From CBDUBU01 sp965365465 (lineage in GTDB: Bacteria; Bacteroidota; Rhodothermia; Rhodothermales; DASSAV01), in the NCBI GenBank assembly GCA_965365465.1, contig CBDUBU010000257.1, positions 1-6,082 of the forward strand: a stretch of 6,082 bases of DNA, read 5' to 3'. Each line of letters begins with the position of its first letter. Positions within the stretch are counted from its first letter, which is position 1. The position numbers and the translations under genes are program-made. The notes under the pieces were generated by a model. That model was not told the origin of the DNA and did not search any database. It worked only from the letters and a program-made list of their open reading frames with translations. Positions 1-5,115 of this stretch are shown here, one piece after another.

Positions 1-60
1 CGTTTATCTCGCCTCAGCCATGATTTGGCTACTTTGATTGTCAACACACCCTAATTGTCA
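1..60. other. Non-coding left edge, downstream of the small membrane protein gene
   Basis: No coding region is supported here. The stretch lies just past the stop codon of the minus-strand gene to its right. It holds one short perfect inverted repeat, AGCCA at 16-20 and TGGCT at 26-30, with a five-base loop. This could form a weak hairpin at the 3' end of the minus-strand transcript. No T-rich tract follows it on that strand, so it does not qualify as an intrinsic terminator. Confidence 0.3.
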
Positions 61-534
61 TCATCCATAACGACGGGCGCTCTGGAGAGATGTAAGCATC
101 TCATCAGGTGAAAACCATTCATCATTGCTGCAGTCATACAAACGATCCCCTATGGTTACGGTAAATCCCCGCTCTGACTTTCTGAGATCAACAACCGGCA
201 GCCAGTTCAGTTCGTTATTCTTTTGCAAGGCATCCCAGATGGTTCTGGCGGCGGCTTTGGCGTTGAGAACATGAATTTCAGCCAGCGTGCGTTTCAATTG
301 AAAACGAGTCCAGAAAATGGCCAGCAGGAGGGCGACAGGAAATCCATAGACAAGAAGCCCTGTGATTTGCAACCCTTGTAGTACCCGAACAAGGGATAGG
401 ATCATTACTGGAATGGTGCAGAAGGCCAGCGGCCTCAGTACAGCCCAGGCGAAAACATTTTCCTTTGGGGAAGAAGAGGGATGCGCCTTGCTAAGGTATA
501 CCTTATGCTCGGAGTCGTTCGTTACGGTGACCAT
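61..534 (-). CDS. Small two-helix membrane protein of unknown function
   Basis: I do not recognise this 157-residue protein. Residues 1-30 are polar and lack a signal peptide. Two hydrophobic segments follow, about residues 31-53 (AVLRPLAFCTIPVMILSLV) and 57-77 (ITGLLVYGFPVALLLAIFW), separated by a short turn, which suggests a helical hairpin in the inner membrane. The remaining ~80 residues are soluble. They begin with a basic, probably helical stretch (TRFQLKRTLAEIHVLNAKAA) and end in a mixed segment with GDRLYDCSNDEWFSPDEM. I chose the ATG at 534 because GGTGGAG lies four bases upstream of it. An in-frame GTG at 573 would add 13 residues but has no good ribosome binding site. The gene follows pruA on the same strand with a 57-base gap (18 with the GTG start), so co-transcription is likely. 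Function cannot be inferred; a link to proline metabolism rests on position only. Confidence 0.7.
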   Translation of the reverse strand: MVTVTNDSEHKVYLSKAHPSSSPKENVFAWAVLRPLAFCTIPVMILSLVRVLQGLQITGLLVYGFPVALLLAIFWTRFQLKRTLAEIHVLNAKAAARTIWDALQKNNELNWLPVVDLRKSERGFTVTIGDRLYDCSNDEWFSPDEMLTSLQSARRYG

Positions 535-591
535 AAGTCTCCACCCGACCTTATTGGAAGCCGTCTCGAACACGAACGGATCGCTTCTTCA

Positions 592-2217
592 TTACTGCAT
601 GAAAGGATAAGCAAAATGATGGGGTGGAGCGAACGTTTCCTTGATAGCTCTCGCTGAAACCCACCTTGTCAGATTTAGCGCAGATCCGGCTTTATCGTTC
701 GTTCCTGAAGCCCGCGCACCTCCAAACGGCTGTTGCCCGACAACGGCCCCTGTAGGTTTATCGTTTATATAGAAATTGCCTGCTGCATTCTCGAGGTGTT
801 CCATTGCCTGCATAATGGCCTGTCGATCCTGAGCGAAAATTGCCCCGGTAAGCGCGTATACGGCAGACTTGTCTACTATGTCCAGCAGTTCAAGGTACTT
901 GTTATCATCATACACGAATACCGAGACAACCGGGCCAAATATTTCTTCGCACATGGTGCGGTAGGAGGGATCCTCTACCTTTATGATGGTTGGTTCTATG
1001 TACCAGCCGTCCTTGTTTGAGGAATTTCCACCCCAGAGAATCTCAACGCCGTCCGTGATTTTTGCGTGCTCAATGTAGGACGTGATGCTTGCGAATGCTT
1101 TTTCATCAATCACTGCGTTAACGAAGTTTGTCGGGTCCTCAACAGGTCCCATCTTGATCTCACCAAGCTGGCCGAGCAGTTCCTTTTCAATGGCAGGCCA
1201 GAGCGATTTCGGTAAATAGACCCTTGAGGCCGCTGAGCATTTTTGTCCCTGATATTCAAAACCGCCTCGAACGATTGCTGTAGCAACGGCTTTCACATCA
1301 GCAGAAGGATGCGCGACAATAAAATCTTTGCCTCCGGTTTCGCCAACAATACGCGGGTAGGTGCGATACCGTGTGATATTAGCGCTCATCGTCTGCCACA
1401 TTTTTTGAAACGTTGAGGTCGAGCCTGTGAAATGCAGGCCGGCAAACGCTTCGGATGCGAAGACTGGATCTCCAACGGAAGCTCCGCTGCCAGGGACCAT
1501 GTTGATGACGCCGCCCGGCAAGCCGGCCGCCTCAAGAAGTTTGTAAAGGAAATAAGCAGAATAAACAGAGGTAGAAGCCGGTTTCCATAAGACAACGTTC
1601 CCCAGAAGCGCCGGCGCTGTAGGAAGATTGCCTTGTATGGATGTAAAGTTGAAGGGCGTCACAGCAAATACAAACCCCTCCAGTGGACGGTATTGCATCC
1701 GATTCCATACGCCCGGCGATGATCTTGGCTGGTCAGCATAAAGCTGTTCCATAAAGTATGCGTTGAACCGGAAGAAGTCGATGAGTTCGCAGGCCGCGTC
1801 AATTTCTGCCTGGTAGATGTTCTTGCTTTGACCAAGCATAGTCGCTGCATTCAACCGGTTTCGCCAGGGACCTGCCAGAAGATCAGCGGCTTTCAGAAAA
1901 ATGGCTGCCCGTTCAGGCCAGGGCATTCGACTCCATTCCTTTCCTGCTTTCAAAGCTGCTTTTATAGCCTCATTTACCTCTGAACCACTACACCTGTGCC
2001 ATTTCCCCAGAACCTGTTCTTTCTCATGAGGCGGGTGAATGGTCTCGGTATCTCCCGTATAGACTTCCTTTCCACCAATAAAGGCCGGGATGTCAAATTC
2101 CTGGCTCTTAAGATCATTTAGCGTTTGTAGAAGTGAATCTCGCTCCGGGCTTCCGGGGGCATAAGAAAGTACAGGTTCATTATGAGGGACCGGAACGTGA
2201 ATTTGAGCGTTGTTCAT
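592..2217 (-). CDS. pruA: L-glutamate gamma-semialdehyde (1-pyrroline-5-carboxylate) dehydrogenase
   Basis: This cytoplasmic ALDH-family enzyme oxidises glutamate gamma-semialdehyde, the open form of P5C, to glutamate with NAD+, the second step of proline catabolism. The protein has 541 residues, close to the ~540 usual for the long ALDH4 group shared with eukaryotes. The N-terminal NEPVLSYAPGSPER (13-26) is typical of that group. Visible motifs are TPFNFT (N190), WKPAST (K212, cofactor binding), FTGST (263-267), VGETGGKDF with general base E293, YQGQKCSA with catalytic C327, EEIFGPV (E425) and QPFGG (496-500). The reading frame stays open upstream to 2349, but that extension has no family resemblance and would overlap the divergent permease start. 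The ATG at 2217 sits just before the family's N-terminal motif and is preferred, although no clear Shine-Dalgarno precedes it. No proline dehydrogenase (putA/prodh) is in the window, so this is a stand-alone enzyme rather than a PutA fusion. Confidence 0.95.
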   Translation of the reverse strand: MNNAQIHVPVPHNEPVLSYAPGSPERDSLLQTLNDLKSQEFDIPAFIGGKEVYTGDTETIHPPHEKEQVLGKWHRCSGSEVNEAIKAALKAGKEWSRMPWPERAAIFLKAADLLAGPWRNRLNAATMLGQSKNIYQAEIDAACELIDFFRFNAYFMEQLYADQPRSSPGVWNRMQYRPLEGFVFAVTPFNFTSIQGNLPTAPALLGNVVLWKPASTSVYSAYFLYKLLEAAGLPGGVINMVPGSGASVGDPVFASEAFAGLHFTGSTSTFQKMWQTMSANITRYRTYPRIVGETGGKDFIVAHPSADVKAVATAIVRGGFEYQGQKCSAASRVYLPKSLWPAIEKELLGQLGEIKMGPVEDPTNFVNAVIDEKAFASITSYIEHAKITDGVEILWGGNSSNKDGWYIEPTIIKVEDPSYRTMCEEIFGPVVSVFVYDDNKYLELLDIVDKSAVYALTGAIFAQDRQAIMQAMEHLENAAGNFYINDKPTGAVVGQQPFGGARASGTNDKAGSALNLTRWVSARAIKETFAPPHHFAYPFMQ

Positions 2218-2340
2218 GGCGCAGTGAAAATCAGTGACGTGGGTGGTCGATGCGAATAATATACGTATAGCGCTACAATCGTTTTTCCAAGTTAAACCTT
2301 CAAATTCTGAATCCTTAACAGCCGTTATTGCAAGATTAAA
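2218..2340. promoter_or_regulatory. Divergent intergenic region between pruA and the permease gene
   Basis: These 123 bases separate two divergent starts and must hold the translation leaders, and probably promoters, for both directions. The middle is AT-rich. It carries a perfect 10-bp palindrome, TATACGTATA (2260-2269), overlapping a perfect 8-bp palindrome, TAGCGCTA (2268-2275). I could not assign -10/-35 or Bacteroidota-type -7/-33 elements with confidence on either strand. The palindromes are candidate operator sites only. Confidence 0.4.
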
Positions 2341-3597
2341 ATGTTGCAACTCGAAAGATACATAGCCAAACGATACTTGTATGCTGCCGAAAGTGGAGGG
2401 CAGGGGCGCGGTTTCTTGCGGTTTATAACCTATGTGGCTATCGGAGGTGTGGCTATTGGAGTTGCTGCCCTTTTGCTATCGCTCTCCATCGTTCACGGAT
2501 TCAGCCGTGAAATAGAGGCAAAGATTATAGGCTTCGGCGCCCACATAGAGATAGAAAATTATCAGGATGAGCCGTTGCAGGATGCTGAGGAACTCGAAGC
2601 AAAGTTGTCCAAATTCGAACATGTAACTTCGATAGCACCGGTTGTTCAGGAGTTTGTGCTTTTAAGACATTCAGCCAATCAGATCGATGGGGTCGTCCTG
2701 TGGGGAGCCAGAACAGTTCCGCCGTATTTATCCGGTAAAGTCATTTCGGGTGCGTCATCTCTTCAAGCCGACTCATCAGGACTGGATGCCGTTGTGATAG
2801 GCAACCAACTGGCCTCGAAGCTCCAGCTGTCTGTGGGGGATGTGGTAACAGTGTTCTCGATGAGGAGATCTGCATCCCAAACCCTTGACGGAGCCGGTAT
2901 AGGAATTACAATGCCTCGGATAAAGCAGTTTAGCATAGGCGGGATTTATGAGACATCGCTTAGCAACTTCGATGAACTATACATCTTTGCCAGTCTTGAC
3001 CAGGCCAAACAATTGCTTGCTTATGGCGCGGACGAAATATCTCGTTTTGACCTTACCCTGGATAATGCAGCGGAGGCCAGGACGGTGGCTGCAGAAATTG
3101 AAGATACTTTGGGATTTCCCCTCATGGCGCGAAGTATTTTCGACGTGTACCGAGGCTTGTTCGCATGGGTAAACCTGCAGGAAGGCATCATTCCACTAGT
3201 TATTAGTGTCATAACTCTGGTCGCTGCATTTAACATTGTCGGAGCGCTGCTGATGATCATCCTTGAAAAGACGCGGGAGATCGGGATTCTGGGAAGCATG
3301 GGCGCCTCCGGCAAGACGCTACGCCGTCTTTTTCTATGGTTGGGACTATTAATAGGGATTGCAGGCGTGATCCTGGGAGAATTGCTTGCTATTGCGCTGG
3401 CTTTGCTTCAGAAATGGTACCAGATCATACCTCTCCCGGAGGAAGCATACTATATGAAGACTGCTCCTGTAGAGATAAACCCGGTCGATTTTGCCGTTGT
3501 GGGTTTATGTACTTTGCTTTTATGCCTCGTGGCAGCATATCTGCCGGCGCGGGTTGCTTCAGGCATCGATCCGATCCGAGTAATCCGGTTCCGGTAA
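2341..3597 (+). CDS. LolC/LolE-type lipoprotein-releasing ABC permease (FtsX-like)
   Basis: An inner-membrane permease of the MacB/FtsX superfamily, most like the LolC/LolE subunits that hand outer-membrane lipoproteins to LolA using the LolD ATPase. The 418-residue length fits this family. The N-terminus (ERYIAKRYLYAAE) resembles the IA-RYL start of LolC/E. Four membrane segments are visible: about 28-50 (YVAIGGVAIGVAALLLSLSI), 283-306, 330-356 and 383-403. A periplasmic domain of roughly 230 residues lies between the first and second. EKTREIGIL at 309-317 is the conserved cytoplasmic coupling segment that contacts the ATPase. The tail PARVASGIDPIRVIRFR is the usual family ending. The ATG at 2341 fits the family N-terminus, but the leader has no clear Shine-Dalgarno. 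No ATPase gene is adjacent, so a partner elsewhere is assumed. LolC and LolE cannot be told apart here; many bacteria have a single homodimeric version. Confidence 0.88.
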   Translation: MLQLERYIAKRYLYAAESGGQGRGFLRFITYVAIGGVAIGVAALLLSLSIVHGFSREIEAKIIGFGAHIEIENYQDEPLQDAEELEAKLSKFEHVTSIAPVVQEFVLLRHSANQIDGVVLWGARTVPPYLSGKVISGASSLQADSSGLDAVVIGNQLASKLQLSVGDVVTVFSMRRSASQTLDGAGIGITMPRIKQFSIGGIYETSLSNFDELYIFASLDQAKQLLAYGADEISRFDLTLDNAAEARTVAAEIEDTLGFPLMARSIFDVYRGLFAWVNLQEGIIPLVISVITLVAAFNIVGALLMIILEKTREIGILGSMGASGKTLRRLFLWLGLLIGIAGVILGELLAIALALLQKWYQIIPLPEEAYYMKTAPVEINPVDFAVVGLCTLLLCLVAAYLPARVASGIDPIRVIRFR

Positions 3598-3688
3598 AAA
3601 GTATTTCTTTCAGGGACTTCTGAAACCACGCAACAGGTCAACGAGTAGTCCAACCTGTCATTATATCACCTAAACCTTCGAGATAAAT
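3598..3688 (+). other. Intergenic gap with two weak inverted repeats
   Basis: This 91-base gap separates the permease and peroxiredoxin genes. TTTCAG (3608-3613) pairs with CTGAAA (3620-3625) around a six-base loop, and ACAGGT (3633-3638) pairs with ACCTGT (3653-3658) around a 14-base loop. Neither is followed by a T-run, so termination is not shown. The gap is long enough for a separate promoter for the peroxiredoxin and moaDE genes, but I cannot point to one. Confidence 0.3.
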
Positions 3689-4168
3689 ATGAGCATCGAG
3701 AAAGGACAGAAAGCTCCGGATTTTGAACTTTATGACGACCAGAAGCAAAGATTTCGCCTCGCAGATCATCATGGGAAGAAAAAAGTACTGCTTCTTTTCT
3801 TCCCTGGAGCCTTTACCAGTGTTTGTACGAATGAACTGGCTGCCGTCAACAACGAACTGGATCAGTACGAAAGCCAGGATGTTCAGGTGGTAGGAGTTTC
3901 AACAGATTCTCCTTTTGCCCTGTCGGAATTCAAGGATGTGAATAACCTTCAGTTTCCTTTGCTCAGCGATCATGATGGAGAGGTTAGCTCTGCATACGGA
4001 GCCAAGTATAATCGCAATTTTACCAATATGAACCTGGATCGCATCTCCAAACGTTCAGCCTTCCTGGTCGATGAAGAAGGAAAGGTTCAGTACGCAGAGG
4101 TTCTGGAAAACGCCGGGGAATTGCCTGACTTCGATGAGATCAAGCGGGTGATTACAAACAAGTCATAA
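3689..4168 (+). CDS. Single-cysteine peroxiredoxin (AhpC/TSA family)
   Basis: A cytoplasmic thiol peroxidase that reduces hydrogen peroxide, organic peroxides or peroxynitrite through a cysteine sulfenic acid. The 159-residue length suits the small thioredoxin-fold peroxiredoxins of the AhpE/Prx5-like kind. The active-site stretch is FFPGAFTSVCTNEL, giving the PxxxTxxC signature P39, T43 and peroxidatic C46. The active-site arginine is probably R122 in SKRSAFLVD. C46 is the only cysteine in the protein, so there is no internal resolving cysteine. Recycling must use an external thiol (1-Cys mechanism) or an intersubunit route. The N-terminal KGQKAPDFEL is standard for the family. There is no signal peptide. 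The start codon has a poor Shine-Dalgarno (CGAGATAAAT precedes the ATG). moaD begins 35 bases downstream, so the genes may share a transcript. The exact subfamily is uncertain. Confidence 0.93.
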   Translation: MSIEKGQKAPDFELYDDQKQRFRLADHHGKKKVLLLFFPGAFTSVCTNELAAVNNELDQYESQDVQVVGVSTDSPFALSEFKDVNNLQFPLLSDHDGEVSSAYGAKYNRNFTNMNLDRISKRSAFLVDEEGKVQYAEVLENAGELPDFDEIKRVITNKS

Positions 4169-4189
4169 AACCCTTAATGACTCGAAGCG

Positions 4190-4196
4190 AAGGAGG
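4190..4196 (+). promoter_or_regulatory. Strong Shine-Dalgarno that decides the moaD start
   Basis: AAGGAGG at 4190-4196 is a near-perfect match to the 16S anti-Shine-Dalgarno. It lies seven bases before the TTG at 4204, the ideal spacing. It falls inside the coding frame if the upstream ATG at 4177 were used. This supports TTG 4204 as the real start. No other gene in the window has a site this strong. Confidence 0.65.
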
Positions 4197-4203
4197 AGCC
4201 GCG

Positions 4204-4449
4204 TTGACGCTTCGCGTTCTGTTTTTTGGTGTCTTACGTGAAAAAACAGAACGCGAAGCGATTACTGTTTTTTCTAACGAACCTATGACCTGCAAAGATC
4301 TGGTTGATCGACTTGCAGAACAGTATCCATCAGTAAAAAGCTATCGTGCTGTTATACGCATTGCACGGAATCATTCCTACGAAGACGAGGATGTGTTTCT
4401 TGAAGATGGCGACGAGGTCGTGCTTTTGACCCCTTACAGCGGTGGATAA
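4204..4449 (+). CDS. moaD: Molybdopterin synthase small subunit (sulfur carrier)
   Basis: A ubiquitin-fold sulfur carrier. Its C-terminal Gly-Gly is adenylated and thiocarboxylated (by MoeB-type enzymes), then inserts into the MoaE active site to donate sulfur to precursor Z (cPMP), forming molybdopterin. Starting at TTG 4204 the protein has 81 residues, the same as E. coli MoaD. The N-terminal strand TLRVLFFGVLRE (2-13) matches the family's KVLFFAxxRE pattern. LEDGDEVVLLTPYSGG (66-81) contains the conserved DGDEV turn and the essential terminal GG. An in-frame ATG at 4177 would add nine residues (MTRSEGGAA) outside the conserved fold and lacks a ribosome binding site, so TTG is preferred. 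The first codons lie within a perfect 20-bp inverted repeat, described separately. moaE follows after 49 bases. Confidence 0.9.
   Translation: MTLRVLFFGVLREKTEREAITVFSNEPMTCKDLVDRLAEQYPSVKSYRAVIRIARNHSYEDEDVFLEDGDEVVLLTPYSGG
4208..4260 (+). repeat. Perfect 20-bp inverted repeat inside moaD
   Basis: The arms at 4208-4227 and 4241-4260 are exact reverse complements, separated by the 13 bases ggtgtcttacgtg. The bases just outside (A at 4207 and A at 4261) do not pair. The repeat encodes MoaD residues 3-19 and starts one base after the proposed start codon. Both arms remain in frame, and the left arm encodes the conserved RVLFF strand. A perfect match of this length is very unlikely by chance in a 6-kb window. 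Confidence 0.9.
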
Positions 4450-4461
4450 CTTTCGAAAGTT
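4448..4461. repeat. 14-bp perfect palindrome over the moaD stop codon
   Basis: AACTTTCGAAAGTT reads the same on both strands, and its first two bases are the last two of the moaD TAA. As RNA it could form a five-pair stem with a UCGA loop between moaD and moaE. No T-run follows, so it is not a convincing terminator. It might act as a protein-binding or RNA-processing site. Confidence 0.5.
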
Positions 4462-4498
4462 TCTATAAGTCCCTTTATTGCAGATCAGTGCTTTCCTC

Positions 4499-4942
4499 AT
4501 GGAGCAATGTAGAAACGGACGCTACTGGATTGCCCTTCAAAACGAGGAGATCAGCGAGGAATATGCTATTGCCTATCTCCGAGAAGAATCGGCGGGTGGG
4601 CTGGCCTTATTTGTGGGAACCACAAGACGGCTGACAGATGAGCGTGAGACTTCGCATCTCGAGTATGAGTGTTACATGCCTATGGCAATGAAGGAAATCC
4701 GGCAGTTAACCGAAGAGGTATGTTCCAGATGGCCCATTGCTCGGGTATGCGTAATGCATAGGCTAGGCGCTGTTTTGCCTGCTGAAACCAGTGTATTTGT
4801 TGGCGTCTCAACACCGCATCGCGCAGAGGCATTTGAGGCGTGTCGTTTTTTGATTGATGAGTTGAAGCGGAGTGTTCCTATCTGGAAAAAGGAAGTCTAT
4901 GCCGACGGCACGGGAGAGTGGGTGCAGAATTCATGGGTATAG
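4499..4942 (+). CDS. moaE: Molybdopterin synthase catalytic subunit
   Basis: The large subunit of molybdopterin synthase, which converts cPMP to molybdopterin with sulfur from thiocarboxylated MoaD in a cytoplasmic heterotetramer. From ATG 4499 the protein has 147 residues, close to the ~150 of E. coli MoaE. Family landmarks are AGGLALFVGTTRR (32-44, with R43 in the place of the substrate-binding arginine), LEYECYMPMA (54-63), VMHRLGAVLPAE (85-96), VFVGVSTPHRAEAFEACRF (99-117, H107 and R108), and LKRSVPIWKKE (122-132). K123 and K130 align with catalytic lysines K119 and K126 of E. coli. An in-frame TTG at 4478 would add seven residues. Neither start has a Shine-Dalgarno, so the ATG is a preference. 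The pairing with moaD upstream confirms the assignment. The cofactor genes moaA, moaC and moeB are not in the window. Confidence 0.94.
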   Translation: MEQCRNGRYWIALQNEEISEEYAIAYLREESAGGLALFVGTTRRLTDERETSHLEYECYMPMAMKEIRQLTEEVCSRWPIARVCVMHRLGAVLPAETSVFVGVSTPHRAEAFEACRFLIDELKRSVPIWKKEVYADGTGEWVQNSWV

Positions 4943-5094
4943 CGGAGCAGAATCTTGCAAAAATGTTTGGCAGCGGATATGATGGTCAGGAGCAGCAGGT
5001 TCAACTCCGGCTCGTTGCGGGGCCGGGACGGAGCGTGAGGCACGAGTGCCGCTTCGCGCCAAGCATTAGGGAGCGAGGTGCAGATCTTTTGTAA
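4933..5094 (+). CDS. Doubtful 53-codon ORF overlapping the moaE end
   Basis: An ATG inside the last codons of moaE opens a 53-residue frame overlapping moaE by 10 bases, an arrangement often seen in translationally coupled genes. The first half (MGIAEQNLAKMFGSGYDGQE) looks like a normal protein N-terminus with base composition like the moa genes. The second half is arginine-rich (PGRSVRHECRF, SIRERG) and G+C-rich, as if a longer gene had been cut and run into unrelated sequence. I do not recognise it. It may be a truncated remnant, a real small protein, or chance. Confidence 0.25.
   Translation: MGIAEQNLAKMFGSGYDGQEQQVQLRLVAGPGRSVRHECRFAPSIRERGADLL
5001..5084. other. G+C-rich junction-like patch with a short hairpin
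   Basis: Between moaE and the DUF1593 gene the composition rises abruptly for about 80 bases, then drops into an AT-rich stretch before the next start. GGCAC (5039-5043) and GTGCC (5046-5050) form a tight inverted repeat. The nine bases CGCTTCGCG at 5050-5058 repeat the start of the moaD inverted-repeat arm. No terminal inverted repeats, target duplications or transposase remnants are visible. It could mark an old insertion or recombination boundary. Confidence 0.3.
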
Positions 5095-5115
5095 ATTCTT
5101 AGCAATCTTACCTTC

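Larger units (their letters stand above)
4183..4273 (+). promoter_or_regulatory. Four-segment alternative RNA pairing over the moaD start (attenuator-like)
   Basis: Four segments with overlapping complementarity are visible. Segment 1 is CGAAGCG at 4183-4189. Segment 2 is 4208-4227, starting CGCTTCG and ending CTGTTTTTT. Segment 3 is 4241-4260, the exact 20-base reverse complement of segment 2. Segment 4 is CTGTTTTTT at 4265-4273. Possible pairings are 1:2 (7 bp, with the ribosome binding site and start codon in the loop), 2:3 (20 bp, 13-base loop) and 3:4 (9 bp, 15-base loop). The 1:2 and 3:4 hairpins can coexist, and both exclude 2:3. The pairings are seen directly; a regulatory function is inferred. 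Confidence 0.45.

Noticed and set aside
21..43. Minus-strand TTGACA at 38-43 as a promoter -35 element
   Set aside because: No TATAAT-like element follows at 16-18 bases, and it points off the left edge with no gene in view.
535..573. GTG start at 573 for the small membrane protein
   Set aside because: The ATG at 534 has GGTGGAG at good spacing, while the GTG has only a poor match. It remains possible.
362..610. Plus-strand 82-codon frame opposite the small membrane protein gene
   Set aside because: It is a shadow frame antisense to a better-supported gene, with cysteine-rich, non-protein-like composition and no ribosome binding site.
2218..2349. N-terminal extension of pruA to 2349, overlapping the permease start
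   Set aside because: The extra 44 residues lie upstream of the family's usual N-terminus, show no resemblance to it, and would cover the divergent promoter region. The ATG at 2217 gives the expected 541-residue length.
3021..3314. Minus-strand 97-codon frame within the permease gene
   Set aside because: It is antisense to a confidently identified gene and shows no motif or ribosome binding site.
4208..4273. The moaD hairpin as a simple intrinsic terminator
   Set aside because: The T6 run begins seven bases after the 20-bp stem instead of directly after it, and it lies inside an intact moaD frame that continues into moaE. Conditional attenuation is kept as a hypothesis, but constitutive termination is unlikely.
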